Source: Halobacteriovoraceae bacterium (GTDB lineage: Bacteria > Bdellovibrionota > Bacteriovoracia > Bacteriovoracales > Bacteriovoracaceae). From it: a DNA stretch of 64,000 nt. Below the pieces are notes generated by a model that saw only the letters and a list, made by a program, of their open reading frames with translations, did not search any database and had not been told where the DNA came from. The stretch is taken from assembly GCA_002713145.1 (NCBI GenBank), contig PAVS01000019.1:124001-188000 (forward strand), written 5' to 3'. Positions 17,114 through 26,562 of the stretch are shown in pieces. Each line of letters starts with the position of its first letter. Within the stretch, counting starts at the first letter, position 1. The translations under genes were made by a program, and so were the position numbers.

Positions 17114-18052
17114 ATGTTTGCATCAGAAGTAAGGTTGATAGGAAATCACCCAAAGTTTATCAAAGCCATCGATTTCGCGAATAATGTCGCGGTCACAAAA
17201 GCACCAGTACTCGTCGTTGGGGAATCTGGTTCAGGAAAAAAATCAATTTGTCAGTTAGTCCACGCAAAATCAGCAAGAGCAGAGCACACTATTTTAACTG
17301 TAGACTGCTCTCAAGACGCAACCAAAGTAGAAAATGAAATTCTCGGGTTTAGAGATGCTGAAGGAAAATTTAATAAAGGTGTTTTAGAAAAAGCGAACAG
17401 AGGTTCTGTTATTCTTTCTAATATTCACGCCTTAGATGAAAAATTCCAAAAAAGACTCTACCAAATTCTTCAAGAGCTCTCAGACTATGATCTTGATGTC
17501 AGAATCATGGCGACAACCAGTAAAAATTTATCTAAGTATGTAGGAGCTGGAAGATTTTATAGAGCACTTTACACTTACTTTTCTGGATCACAAATCACGC
17601 TTATCCCTTTAAGAGAAAGAGGTGCAGATATTGAAGTTTTAGCTAATCATTTTGCTAATGAATATGCAGCAGCGAATGAGCAACAAGCTGTTGAGTTCAC
17701 AGAAGAGGCGAGAACAAAAATCTCAACTTTCTATTGGGCACATAATGTTGCGGAATTGAAGTCAGTGATTGAGAGTTCAGTGGCCAATTCCCAAGATGGA
17801 AAGATTGATCTAAACGCAATTGAGATTGGAGAGAAGAAAGCTGAAACTGTTGCCAATGATATCGATGAAGATGGAATGAGACTTATGTCACTTAAGGAAG
17901 CAGAAAGACTGCTTATTAAGAAAGCTCTTATTCATACTTCTGAAAATAGAACTCAGGCAGCAAAAATTCTTGGAGTTTCAATAAGAACCCTAAGAAATAA
18001 AATCAACGAATATAGAGGAGAAGGTAACAATTATTTTGTTAACCTAAGATAG
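17114..18052 (+). CDS. degenerate sigma-54-type AAA+ regulator heading the flagellar operon
   Basis: A 312-residue protein with the layout of an enhancer-binding protein lacking a receiver domain. Walker A is intact (GESGSGKK, residues 36-43). The GAFTGA sigma-54 contact loop is missing: the corresponding stretch reads ILGFRDAEGKFNKG and is several residues shorter. Walker B has lost both acids (GSVILSNIH in place of GTLFLDEI). The C-terminal Fis helix-turn-helix is good (ENRTQAAKILGVSIRTLRNK). It is therefore expected to bind DNA, perhaps ATP, but not to hydrolyse ATP or open sigma-54 complexes. A strong ribosome site (AGGAGG) precedes the ATG, and flgB follows 4 nt after the stop, so it is the first gene of the operon. 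Confidence 0.85.
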   Translation: MFASEVRLIGNHPKFIKAIDFANNVAVTKAPVLVVGESGSGKKSICQLVHAKSARAEHTILTVDCSQDATKVENEILGFRDAEGKFNKGVLEKANRGSVILSNIHALDEKFQKRLYQILQELSDYDLDVRIMATTSKNLSKYVGAGRFYRALYTYFSGSQITLIPLRERGADIEVLANHFANEYAAANEQQAVEFTEEARTKISTFYWAHNVAELKSVIESSVANSQDGKIDLNAIEIGEKKAETVANDIDEDGMRLMSLKEAERLLIKKALIHTSENRTQAAKILGVSIRTLRNKINEYRGEGNNYFVNLR

Positions 18053-18056
18053 AACC

Positions 18057-18464
18057 ATGGACGTGAACGACAAAACCTTACAGGCACTGGCTGCAGCAGC
18101 AAAATTTAGAGAGATGCGACAAGAAGTCATCTCTTCGAATATCGCTAACTCTGAAGTTCCTGGGTATAAGGCTAAACGACTTGATTTTGAAGAAGCACTT
18201 GCCCGTGCCCTCGATGTCGATGGAGAACTCACCATGAAAATGGGTGACCAGAGACATTTTAATGTAGGAAGCGGTGGCTTTAATAATTTAGAGCCAAGTG
18301 TAAGAGAGAGTACGAATGGAGTCGTTGACGAAACTGGAAATACTGTTGATGTTCAAGATGAGATGGCAAGGCAAGCAGAGAACAAAATTATGTACGATGC
18401 CATTGTTCAACTCATGAATAAAAAACTTGGACTGATGAAGTACGTCGTCAACTCTGAAAGGTAA
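18057..18464 (+). CDS. flgB: flagellar basal-body rod protein FlgB
   Basis: Proximal rod subunit of the flagellar basal body, exported by the flagellar type III system. 135 residues, the usual size. The rod-family N-terminal signature appears as EVISSNIANSEVPGYKAK, and the C-terminus holds the matching heptad region (VDVQDEMARQAENKIMYDA). It starts 4 nt after the upstream regulator and is followed by flgC after 11 nt. Confidence 0.95.
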   Translation: MDVNDKTLQALAAAAKFREMRQEVISSNIANSEVPGYKAKRLDFEEALARALDVDGELTMKMGDQRHFNVGSGGFNNLEPSVRESTNGVVDETGNTVDVQDEMARQAENKIMYDAIVQLMNKKLGLMKYVVNSER

Positions 18465-18475
18465 GGAGAGAATAG

Positions 18476-18913
18476 ATGGATTTACTAAAAAGCATGAGAA
18501 TTAGCTCGAGTGGACTTAAGGCGAATTTAAAGCGCACTGAAGCCATCAACTCGAATATAGCTAACGCTCAAACAACAAGAACAGCCGAAGGAGGACCCTA
18601 TCGTCGTAAAGAAGTTGTTTTTGGAAGTGAACCAGCTAGGGATAACTTCTCTGACATTTTAGAGGGAGAAATCGATGCTCAGGCACAAACGGTGCATGCT
18701 ACAGAAGTGGTGGCTACCAACGATCCACCGATCTTAAAATATGACCCAACTCACCCTGATGCAAACGAGCAAGGTTATGTAGCCATGCCCAACGTGAATG
18801 TGATGAAAGAGATGGCAGATCTCATTCAGGCACAGAGAGCATACGAAGCTAATATGACGACATTGAATACAACAAAAAGTATGGCCGTGAAGGCCTTAGA
18901 GATTGGAAGGTAG
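18476..18913 (+). CDS. flgC: flagellar basal-body rod protein FlgC
   Basis: Proximal rod subunit. 145 residues. It has the rod-family N-terminal motif AINSNIANAQTT and the FlgC C-terminal signature GYVAMPNVNVMKEMADLIQA followed by the YEANMTTLNTTKSMA helix. A GGAG-type ribosome site lies in the short gap after flgB; fliE follows after 9 nt. Confidence 0.96.
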   Translation: MDLLKSMRISSSGLKANLKRTEAINSNIANAQTTRTAEGGPYRRKEVVFGSEPARDNFSDILEGEIDAQAQTVHATEVVATNDPPILKYDPTHPDANEQGYVAMPNVNVMKEMADLIQAQRAYEANMTTLNTTKSMAVKALEIGR

Positions 18914-18922
18914 GAGTAAACT

Positions 18923-19282
18923 ATGGCCATTCAAAATTTTAGCCAAATACAAAATACCTTTAAAAACTACAATGTAGATAACTGGGCAAAATCTGTTGAA
19001 ATTGGAAAGCAATTTGATTTCCGTAATGCAGAAATGCCTGGCATGGGAGAAGCTGGGGAGAGTAAGTCTTTTGGTGATTTTCTAGCTGAATCCATTTCTA
19101 AGGTGAACGGTCTACAACAAGATGCAAATACAGCGATGCAAAGACTTGCAAGTGGAGATTCTCAAAACTTACATGAAACTTTACTTGCTGTAGAAAGAGC
19201 AGATATTGCTTTGAAACAAATGAACCAAGTCCGTAACAAAGTGATTGATGCTTATAGAGAAATAATGAAGATGCAAGTTTAG
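18923..19282 (+). CDS. fliE: flagellar hook-basal body protein FliE
   Basis: Adapter between the MS ring and the rod. 119 residues. The C-terminal half carries the FliE signature: FGDFLAESISKVNGLQQDAN, then the LHETLLAVERADIALKQM region and the VRNKVIDAYREIMKMQV tail. The N-terminal 35 residues are less conserved. It sits in the usual flgB-flgC-fliE order, with fliF following after 41 nt. Confidence 0.95.
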   Translation: MAIQNFSQIQNTFKNYNVDNWAKSVEIGKQFDFRNAEMPGMGEAGESKSFGDFLAESISKVNGLQQDANTAMQRLASGDSQNLHETLLAVERADIALKQMNQVRNKVIDAYREIMKMQV

Positions 19283-19323
19283 TTTAGGATGAACTTTAAC
19301 TTTATTGAATCAGGAGGATTCAG

Positions 19324-21012
19324 TTGCAAGAATTTTTAAACCAAATAACACAAAATTTTAGAGATTTCTTTAACTCTCTGGATGGTAGACGTAAAATCAG
19401 TTTGCTCTCCATTGGGAGTGTTATTGTTCTCTCGGTGGTCATACTTATTATTTGGGCTTCAAAAACTCAATATAAGTTACTCTATTCTGAACTAGCTAAG
19501 GAAGATCTCCACACCATCAGTCAATTACTAGAGGGAGGAAGAATTCCTTATCAAGTAGGTGATGATGGAAAGAGTTTATATGTTCCCGAAGATCAAGTTG
19601 AGACTTGGCGACTTGAAGTAGCTAAAAAGGGAGTAAACTTTAACTCTACTGTTGGATACGAGGTTTTTGATAAACAAGCCTTTGGAACCACAAGTTTTGT
19701 ACAAAAAATTAATCGTCAAAGAGCTCTCGAGGGAGAGTTAATGAAGACGATTAAACATATCAGAGGGGTTAAGCGCGCAAGAGTTCACCTCTCGATTCCC
19801 GAATCTTCTCCTTTTGTCAGTGAGAAGAAACCACCAAGTGCTTCTATCGTCCTTGATGTGGAAAGAGGATTGACTCTTACCAAAGCGGAGATAAAAGGTA
19901 TCCAACATTTAGTTTCCAATGGGGTGGACGGAATGCGTCCGCAAGATGTTGTGATTATCGATTCAAAAGGTGAGAAGCTCACTGAGAATATTGGTGATGC
20001 CATGGCCCAGCATACGGCCAACAGACTTGCACTTGAGTCTAAAGTGAATCGCCAATATGAAAGACAAATTGAAGAAATATTAAAAAGAGTTGTGGGGGAA
20101 GGTAAAATCATTGCGAAAGTTAATGTGAAGATGGATTTTACAGAATCTTACCAAACGAAAACATCTTACGATGGAGAAAACACAGCTGTCTTATCAGAGG
20201 TAAGCAATAAGCACTCTGCTCAAGGGAGAAGACCTTCTCCTCAGGGGATTCCTGGGGCAAGAAGTAATCTGCCGGGAGAAAAACCACAGCCTGGAATTCC
20301 AGAAACAAGAAATGATGTGAATAAAGATTTAACCACTCGAAATTATCAAGTTCCAAAAACCGTGACGAACTCGAAAAAGCCGACTGCGGATATAAGAAAA
20401 ATTTCTGTTGCAGTTATGGTGGATGGAAAGAGAGTGCCGATCTTAAATGAAGATGGTGAACCTGTATTAGGTGAAAATGATCTTCCAATGACAAAGTATG
20501 AGCCTTGGTCTGATGCAGAGATCGCTAGCTTTCAATCTATCGTTGCGAGTGCAGTAGGAATTAGTTTAGAGCGAGGAGATCAACTCGTTATTAAAAATAT
20601 GGAATTTGCTAAAGAAGACTTATCTGAAGCAGAAGCCATTCTTAGACAAAGAGAAAACAGAGAAATCATTAAGAACTTAACCAAGTATTTGATGATAGGT
20701 ATTTTGATTTCACTCCTTTTCTTTGTGGTGGTAAGACCGTTTATTCAGTGGGTAACTGAGAATACAGTGGAGTCAATTGAAGACTTCTTACCTAAAACGA
20801 TTGAAGAATTAGAAAAAATACAAGCTAATCAAAAGCTTCCTGGACTAGAAGACGCTCTTCCCACCATAGAAGATAAAATGAACCCAGAGAAAATTGAAGG
20901 AAGTATGATTAGGGAGAGAATCATCAATTTGGTAGAAGCGAACCCATCGAAAGCTGCTCAAGTTGTACACGAGATGATTCATCACCAAGAAGCAAATAAG
21001 GAAATAGCATAA
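19324..21012 (+). CDS. fliF: flagellar MS-ring protein FliF
   Basis: Forms the MS ring in the inner membrane and the export-gate housing. 562 residues starting at TTG with AGGAGG upstream. There is an N-terminal membrane segment (about residues 26-46), then ring-building motifs including LLYSELAKED and NFNSTVGYEVFDKQAFGTT. A central low-complexity Pro/Gly-rich insertion (RRPSPQGIPGARSN, PGEKPQPGIPETRN) marks the periplasmic collar loop. A second membrane segment lies near residue 460. The C-terminal FliG-binding helix is present (RERIINLVEANPSKAAQVV). Complete and typical. Confidence 0.96.
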   Translation: MQEFLNQITQNFRDFFNSLDGRRKISLLSIGSVIVLSVVILIIWASKTQYKLLYSELAKEDLHTISQLLEGGRIPYQVGDDGKSLYVPEDQVETWRLEVAKKGVNFNSTVGYEVFDKQAFGTTSFVQKINRQRALEGELMKTIKHIRGVKRARVHLSIPESSPFVSEKKPPSASIVLDVERGLTLTKAEIKGIQHLVSNGVDGMRPQDVVIIDSKGEKLTENIGDAMAQHTANRLALESKVNRQYERQIEEILKRVVGEGKIIAKVNVKMDFTESYQTKTSYDGENTAVLSEVSNKHSAQGRRPSPQGIPGARSNLPGEKPQPGIPETRNDVNKDLTTRNYQVPKTVTNSKKPTADIRKISVAVMVDGKRVPILNEDGEPVLGENDLPMTKYEPWSDAEIASFQSIVASAVGISLERGDQLVIKNMEFAKEDLSEAEAILRQRENREIIKNLTKYLMIGILISLLFFVVVRPFIQWVTENTVESIEDFLPKTIEELEKIQANQKLPGLEDALPTIEDKMNPEKIEGSMIRERIINLVEANPSKAAQVVHEMIHHQEANKEIA

Positions 21013-21024
21013 AGGAATTAGATC

Positions 21025-22059
21025 ATGGCCGATCCGAAAACTCTTGATCCCGATGTTGAATATGCCCTGCTCTCCGGGTTAGATAAGTCAGCTATCTTGT
21101 TGAGCTCGCTTGGGCCCACTCCAGCAAAACTTATCTTTAAGCATATGAAGGATAATGATGTCAAAAGGTTGATTAACCAAATGGCAGCTTTGACAAAATC
21201 ACCTATCTGGATGGTGAAGCGAGTTCTTGAAGAGTTCTATTCCGCGCTTAATGAAGATAGTGATCTTCTCTTCTCGGAAAATAAAGGAAGAGATTTTATT
21301 TTAGGAACATTAGGTGAAGACAGAGCGAGACAACTCTTAGGCCAGGTTGTTGAAGTCGGTAATTCTAATACTCTTGAGTCTCTTGAGTTAGTGGACACCA
21401 GAACTCTTGCCAACTTCCTAATCAATGAGCACCCACAGACAATTGCACTAATTATTGCTCACTTATCAACTGAGAGAAAGGTTGATGTTCTTAAGAAATT
21501 ACCAGAGGGACTTCAGGCTGAAGTTGTTCTTAGAGTAGCGAACTTAGATTTTGTTTCCCCTGAATTGATAGCTCAACTTGATGATGTGCTTAAAACAGAA
21601 CTTTCTACACTTGGGTCTATCGATACGCAACAACTCGGTGGGGTTGAGCCCATTGCAGATATGCTCAATCAAATGGATAAAAATTCAGAGAAAAATGTTA
21701 TGGCAAGAGTGGAAGAAAAAGACCCTGAACTTGCTGAAGAAATTAGAAAACTCATGTTTGTCTTTGAAGATATCACACTTGTTGATGAGAAAGGGATCCA
21801 AGAACTCCTCAAAGTGGTGGATAACCAAAAGCTTACTATTGCACTTAAAACTGCGACAGAAGAGATCAAAGAGAAACTCTTTAAGAATATGTCGAATAGA
21901 GCGGCCACACTGCTCCAAGAAGATTTGGAGGCGCTTGGACCTACGAAACTGTCTGATGTTGAAAAAGCTCAGTCAGAAATTGTTCAAATGGTTAAAGACC
22001 TTGAGAGTAAAGGTAAAGCGGTTATTAGCCGTGGTGGTGAAGGAGATTCTTTCGTCTAG
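21025..22059 (+). CDS. fliG: flagellar motor switch protein FliG
   Basis: Rotor protein that contacts the stator and generates torque. 344 residues. It shows the three-domain layout: N-terminal FliF-binding part (LSGLDKSAILLSSLG), middle domain with EHPQTIALIIAHL, and the C-terminal torque helix region with charged residues (KLMFVFEDITLVDEKGIQE and LKTATEEIKEKLFKNMS). It starts 12 nt after fliF. Confidence 0.97.
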   Translation: MADPKTLDPDVEYALLSGLDKSAILLSSLGPTPAKLIFKHMKDNDVKRLINQMAALTKSPIWMVKRVLEEFYSALNEDSDLLFSENKGRDFILGTLGEDRARQLLGQVVEVGNSNTLESLELVDTRTLANFLINEHPQTIALIIAHLSTERKVDVLKKLPEGLQAEVVLRVANLDFVSPELIAQLDDVLKTELSTLGSIDTQQLGGVEPIADMLNQMDKNSEKNVMARVEEKDPELAEEIRKLMFVFEDITLVDEKGIQELLKVVDNQKLTIALKTATEEIKEKLFKNMSNRAATLLQEDLEALGPTKLSDVEKAQSEIVQMVKDLESKGKAVISRGGEGDSFV

Positions 22060-22071
22060 AAAAGGTAAATT

Positions 22072-22881
22072 ATGGCAGGTAAGAAAACTCAAAATTTTAA
22101 TGTACGAGAATTTAAATTTAACTCCTTGGTTCCAAGAGAAGAGGGGGCAAGTGAGGGAATTAGTACATTCGAGTTTCAAGAATTGGATGCCGCAGCTCAT
22201 TTTACCCAGAATATTAGCCAAGAAACAATTCGTTCTGAGCGTGAAGCTGCAGAAGAAACAGGATTTAATTTTCTTCCTAAGGTCAGAGAGTACCGCGGGC
22301 TTAAGGAACAAGAAGAGCGTGACCTTGAAGCTCGAATTCAAGCGGAAGTTCAAAAAAGATTTGAAGAAGTAAAACAAGCCGCTTATGAAGAAGGTTATAA
22401 TGCCGGACATAGTGAAGGTGTTGAGAAAGCATATGCAGAAGCCAGTGAAAATTTAGCTCAACAGATTGAAGAGTTTGGTGTGAGCCTTGCTGAGCTGAAT
22501 GCAAGTAAACAAGCGATTTATGATAAAAGTAGAGAAGAAGCCTATCAAATGGTTAAAAATCTATCAAAATGGGTCATCTTAAAAGAGGTTGATGAGAAAT
22601 ACTATCTCGTTAGACTTTTAGAAAAACTTATTCATGAAATAAATACCAAATCAAATTTAGTGGTGAGAGTAAACGAAGCGTCTTTTGGACATATGCCGGA
22701 AGTGGTGAAAATAGTGGAAAGGACTTTAGGGAAACTCACTAATTTAAGGCTCGAAATAGATCATGAACAAAGTGAAAATGGAATTATCCTTGAGAGCGAA
22801 AACACCATCATAGATGGTTCTTTTGCGGCTCAAATGAAATCAATAGACAAAATTTTTGAAACAGTAGGTCTCAATGATTAA
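22072..22881 (+). CDS. fliH: flagellar assembly protein FliH
   Basis: Regulator of the FliI ATPase and part of the export stator. 269 residues: a low-conservation N-terminus, a Glu-rich helical region with the glycine-spaced EEGYNAGHSEGVEKAYAEA pattern typical of FliH/YscL, then the C-terminal domain (KWVILKEVDEKYYLVRLLEK; ENGIILESENTIIDGSFAAQ) resembling the F-type ATPase delta/b proteins. It overlaps the fliI start by 8 nt. Confidence 0.92.
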   Translation: MAGKKTQNFNVREFKFNSLVPREEGASEGISTFEFQELDAAAHFTQNISQETIRSEREAAEETGFNFLPKVREYRGLKEQEERDLEARIQAEVQKRFEEVKQAAYEEGYNAGHSEGVEKAYAEASENLAQQIEEFGVSLAELNASKQAIYDKSREEAYQMVKNLSKWVILKEVDEKYYLVRLLEKLIHEINTKSNLVVRVNEASFGHMPEVVKIVERTLGKLTNLRLEIDHEQSENGIILESENTIIDGSFAAQMKSIDKIFETVGLND

Positions 22882-24247
22882 AGAAGAGGCCCTCGACTTT
22901 AAATCCCTTTATAAAGGCTATGAATCAGGCTCACCTTATCAAAATATCGGTAAAATTCTATCTAGCCACGGTATGCTCTATGAAGCCTGTCTGCCTCGAG
23001 CGGTGATGGGGTGTTGTGTAGAGTTTGTCACTCAAACAGGTGAGAGTTGTCTGGGAGAAGTAGTAGGGATTAATGGGGATAAATGTAAAGTCATGCCCTA
23101 TGAAGATATAAATGGAATTAATTCCGAAACCAAAATATACCTCAGAGATTTAACCACGACAGTAAGAGTGACCCATGGGATGCTTGGTCGTGTGGTTGAT
23201 TTTATGGGGAACCCAATTGATGGCAAAGGTCCTATTCAAGGAAGCGGAGACGTGCTTTCTATTTTTGGCGAGCCTTTGAATCCTCTTGAGAGACCGCCTA
23301 TCAGACAGGCCCTCGATGTTGGGGTCAATTCAATTAATTCATTCATTACTGCAGGTAAAGGTCAGAGACTTGCGATTATGGCCGGCTCAGGGGTGGGGAA
23401 ATCTACCCTGATGGGGATGATGGCCAGAAATACCTCTGCCGATATCAATGTGATTGCTCTTATTGGAGAGCGGGGGCGTGAGGTTTTAGAATTTATTGAA
23501 TCCGATCTCGGACCAGAAGGACTTAAACGTTCTGTTATTGTGGTGGCCACTTCAGATAAATCACCTTTGATACGTTCTAAAGCTGCTTATACCGCCACAA
23601 CAATTGCTGAATACTTTAGAGATCATAATCAAGATGTCATTCTTATGATGGACTCCATCACCCGATTTGCTATGGCCAATAGAGAAATTGGAATGAGTGC
23701 CGGAGAGCCACCGGGACAAAAAGGTTATGGGCCAAGTGTATTTGCCAAACTGCCCAAGCTTATGGAGCGAGCCGGTACAAAAAAGAATGCAGGCTCAATT
23801 ACCGGAATTTACACTGTCTTGGTGGAAGGTGATGATATGGATGAGCCAATTGCCGATGCTGTTCGAGCTATCAGTGATGGACATATCGTTCTGAGCCGTG
23901 AACTTGCTTCAAGAAACCATTACCCGGCTATCGATGTGCTTGAATCTGTCTCAAGGGTTATGGGGAAGGTTGTGCCAAGAGAGCATAAAATTGTCGCGGG
24001 ACACTTAAGAGATCTTATGGCCAGTTATCGAGAATCAGAAGATCTTATAAACGTTGGTGCTTACGCTCGAGGGACCAATCCAAAAGTAGATAAAGCGATT
24101 GTGATTCATAACGATCTTCTCAATTTATTACAACAGCAAGTGGAAGAGAATTCTTCCATTGATGATATCTATGATCGGATGGTAGAAATCGCACGCAAGG
24201 GTGAGACAGAAGTTGATCCTAATTTTTTTGAGGGAGGTGAGGCATGA
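22874..24247 (+). CDS. fliI: flagellum-specific ATPase FliI
   Basis: ATPase of the flagellar type III export apparatus. 457 residues. Walker A is AGSGVGKSTLMGM (near residue 173), preceded by the conserved GQRLAIMAGSGVGKS context. Walker B is DVILMMDSITRFAMA, followed by AGEPPGQKGYGPSVFAKLP and VEGDDMDEPIADAVRAI. All catalytic motifs are intact and the length is standard. It overlaps both neighbours (8 nt with fliH, ATGA with fliJ), implying coupled translation. Confidence 0.97.
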   Translation: MIKEEALDFKSLYKGYESGSPYQNIGKILSSHGMLYEACLPRAVMGCCVEFVTQTGESCLGEVVGINGDKCKVMPYEDINGINSETKIYLRDLTTTVRVTHGMLGRVVDFMGNPIDGKGPIQGSGDVLSIFGEPLNPLERPPIRQALDVGVNSINSFITAGKGQRLAIMAGSGVGKSTLMGMMARNTSADINVIALIGERGREVLEFIESDLGPEGLKRSVIVVATSDKSPLIRSKAAYTATTIAEYFRDHNQDVILMMDSITRFAMANREIGMSAGEPPGQKGYGPSVFAKLPKLMERAGTKKNAGSITGIYTVLVEGDDMDEPIADAVRAISDGHIVLSRELASRNHYPAIDVLESVSRVMGKVVPREHKIVAGHLRDLMASYRESEDLINVGAYARGTNPKVDKAIVIHNDLLNLLQQQVEENSSIDDIYDRMVEIARKGETEVDPNFFEGGEA

Positions 24248-24687
24248 AAAAATTTAAATTCAAGCTAGAGCCACTTTTAAAAATAAGAAAACTAAAAGAA
24301 GATCAATGTAAAATGCTTATTGGTCAAGTCCAAGCCAGAATTAATCAACTGCATGAGTACAAGCAAGGTGAATTGGCGGGAATTGAAAGTGCTTATAAAG
24401 CTCAAGAAGACGGGCTGGAGCAAGGAATGAGTGGTCAAGAGGCTCAGTTTCATCCTTATTTTGTCAGTGCAAAAAAGGCTAGAATTAAATTGATTGATAA
24501 TGAAGTTTCTGAACTGCAAGACAAGCTCAAAGACATGTTTAAAGAACTCAATAAACTGAGAGCGGATGTAAAAGTTATTGAAAAAATGAAAGAAAAAGAA
24601 ATCAAAAGTTATAAAAAAGAATATACCAAAAAGCAGTTTGCCACTATTGAAGAACAAGTGCAAAACTGGAAACAAACACTGAAGTAG
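24244..24687 (+). CDS. fliJ: flagellar export chaperone FliJ
   Basis: A 147-residue, almost entirely helical, Lys- and Glu-rich protein. FliJ forms the coiled-coil central stalk of the FliI ATPase. The opening FKFKLEPLLKIRKLKEDQCK is the usual FliJ N-terminal signature, and position directly after fliI (ATGA overlap) fits. No globular domain is visible. Confidence 0.9.
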   Translation: MKKFKFKLEPLLKIRKLKEDQCKMLIGQVQARINQLHEYKQGELAGIESAYKAQEDGLEQGMSGQEAQFHPYFVSAKKARIKLIDNEVSELQDKLKDMFKELNKLRADVKVIEKMKEKEIKSYKKEYTKKQFATIEEQVQNWKQTLK

Positions 24688-24692
24688 GAATT

Positions 24693-25223
24693 ATGAAATT
24701 ACTCATTATTGTGCTCACATTTATCCTAAATCCCGTTTTTTCTGCAGATGATAAAAAGGTTTATACTGAAAAAGAAATGCAGACAAAAGTGCGTGAAGAG
24801 GTGTCAAAGAAGATAGATCAAATTAAGAAAAAATCTATCACTCAATTGACTAAAGAACTATTGGCCAAAGAAGAAGAACTTCTTAAACGTCAGGAAGAAT
24901 TAGAGCGCAGAGCAGAGCAATTAAAAATAAACGAGGATTCCCTCATTAAAAAAATCGCTGAATTTGAAAAACAAAAAGAAAAAGTCATTGGTTGTATTGA
25001 TGATAATAGAAAAAATGAAATGCTCAGGATTAAGCAATTAGTTTCAGTGATCGCAGGTATGAAGCCAGCTAAAGCCGCGGAATTACTGTCCGTTCAAGAT
25101 TCAAATATCTCTGTGAAGATCTTAGAGAAAATTGATCCAGGTAAAGCTTCCAAGATATTTAACCTTATGGACAAGGAAGTTTCTGCCCGGCTTCAAAAAC
25201 AATACCTAAATATGCAAAAATAA
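24693..25223 (+). CDS. MotE/YlxF-like flagellar protein with MgtE_N-type domain
   Basis: A 176-residue protein with a signal sequence or anchor (about residues 1-18, LNPVFSA), a long charged coiled coil (about 25-105), and a C-terminal MgtE_N-like helical repeat (VIAGMKPAKAAELLSVQD, ILEKIDPGKASKIFNLMD). This layout matches the MotE/YlxF proteins found between fliJ and fliK in many operons; MotE is a chaperone for the stator protein MotC. The role here is by family and position. Confidence 0.75.
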   Translation: MKLLIIVLTFILNPVFSADDKKVYTEKEMQTKVREEVSKKIDQIKKKSITQLTKELLAKEEELLKRQEELERRAEQLKINEDSLIKKIAEFEKQKEKVIGCIDDNRKNEMLRIKQLVSVIAGMKPAKAAELLSVQDSNISVKILEKIDPGKASKIFNLMDKEVSARLQKQYLNMQK

Positions 25224-25257
25224 TAACCTGAGAGATAATGCGAGGAGAAATCTAGCT

Positions 25258-26562
25258 TTGAATATTTTTAACACGCCAAAATCAAATGTAAAAGGGAAAG
25301 CAGCTGCTGGTAGCGGTGCTGACGTGTTAAGTCTTCTTGGAAATCAAAAAAATCTCACTCCCGAACAAATCAAACTTCTTCAAAAGAAGGGAAAGCTTAA
25401 AGCTGACACAGGTGAGTTTGAGACACTTTTTAAGCAAAATAAAAAACAAGCTCAACAAAATATAGCTCAACAAACTAACCAAGTCGTTGATCCAAAACTG
25501 CAGGCTTTACAATCACAATTAAAAAATAATAAAAAAGCACAAAACTTAGATGTGCTTAATCAGCCAGTAAAGGAAAATACCCAAGCCCTTCAAAAGCACC
25601 AGGTATTAAATCCTAAACAACAAGTTAAAGTTGCAGGACAAGCAAAGCTGATGTCCGGGACAGAACCTTTGATGGCCCAGTCAAAACTTATGACTCAAAA
25701 TGGCCAAGCTCTACAACAAGCAGCTCCATTAGCAGCAAGTAAAGAGGCCATAAAACAAGATCCTAAACAAGCTATCAACTCAAAGCTTGTTGACTTCAAT
25801 ACATTTATGCAAAAACAAACTCCTCAAACCAGAGGGCGTATTGCTGCTCAAAGTGAAGTTTATCAAAATGCAGTTCAAAAAAGTAAAAGCCTCTTTGCTA
25901 AAAAAGTTAATACTGATGAAGCTATGATGACAACAGCTAAAAGCGCGGCTAAAAAAACAAGTTTGCAAGACATCATGTTTAAATCGGAAAATGAGACTCA
26001 ATCAGATCAAAATATGCAGCAAGATCAAAGCTCACAATTGCTTGGAAAACTCAATGGAAAAGCTTCGCAAGCAACACTCAGCACAGCCGCTGGAACAAAA
26101 GTATTTGATATGAATCAAATGACCTCAAACATGGGGCAAAACGAAGTCATCACTAAAATTCAGGACTACGCGATTCAAACCAGAGCTGGAAATGAGCGTC
26201 AACTCGACTTTAGTTTTAGACATAATGATCTAGGTAAAATAGATCTTACCATTCAAAAATTACACAACAATCAATTAAATATTTCGATAGGCACAAACTC
26301 CATTGAAGGAGCGCAATTCTTTAGTCAGAATCAAGGAGAGCTGCTTCAATCCCTCACACAAGCTGGAATTTCCGTCGGTGATCTTAAGCTAGAAGCTGGT
26401 AAATCTAATACCAGTCAAAATCTAGCCGGTGACTTTGGAAAAGATAGCGATTCATCAGGACAGAAACAGAAACAACATGGTTCTGAGTCAGGTGAGCGTG
26501 AACAAGAGCAATCACGCCGTCAAGAACTCTGGAGTCAATTTAAAGATAAAGAGGCCGCTTAA
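25258..26562 (+). CDS. fliK: flagellar hook-length control protein FliK
   Basis: Molecular ruler that measures the hook and switches export specificity. 434 residues starting at TTG with GAGGAG upstream. The N-terminal two thirds is Gln- and Lys-rich, low in complexity and likely extended, as expected of the ruler. The conserved C-terminal domain is recognised from ERQLDFSFRHNDLGKIDLTI and QNQGELLQSLTQAGISVGDL. The tail (GSESGEREQEQSRRQE) is highly charged. Its stop overlaps the flgD start (TAATG). Confidence 0.88.
   Translation: MNIFNTPKSNVKGKAAAGSGADVLSLLGNQKNLTPEQIKLLQKKGKLKADTGEFETLFKQNKKQAQQNIAQQTNQVVDPKLQALQSQLKNNKKAQNLDVLNQPVKENTQALQKHQVLNPKQQVKVAGQAKLMSGTEPLMAQSKLMTQNGQALQQAAPLAASKEAIKQDPKQAINSKLVDFNTFMQKQTPQTRGRIAAQSEVYQNAVQKSKSLFAKKVNTDEAMMTTAKSAAKKTSLQDIMFKSENETQSDQNMQQDQSSQLLGKLNGKASQATLSTAAGTKVFDMNQMTSNMGQNEVITKIQDYAIQTRAGNERQLDFSFRHNDLGKIDLTIQKLHNNQLNISIGTNSIEGAQFFSQNQGELLQSLTQAGISVGDLKLEAGKSNTSQNLAGDFGKDSDSSGQKQKQHGSESGEREQEQSRRQELWSQFKDKEAA

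Noticed and set aside
21578..22372. 264-codon frame overlapping fliG and fliH in another reading frame
   Set aside because: Very Lys/Leu-rich, no family match, and it lies across two well supported flagellar genes. A by-product of AT-rich coding.
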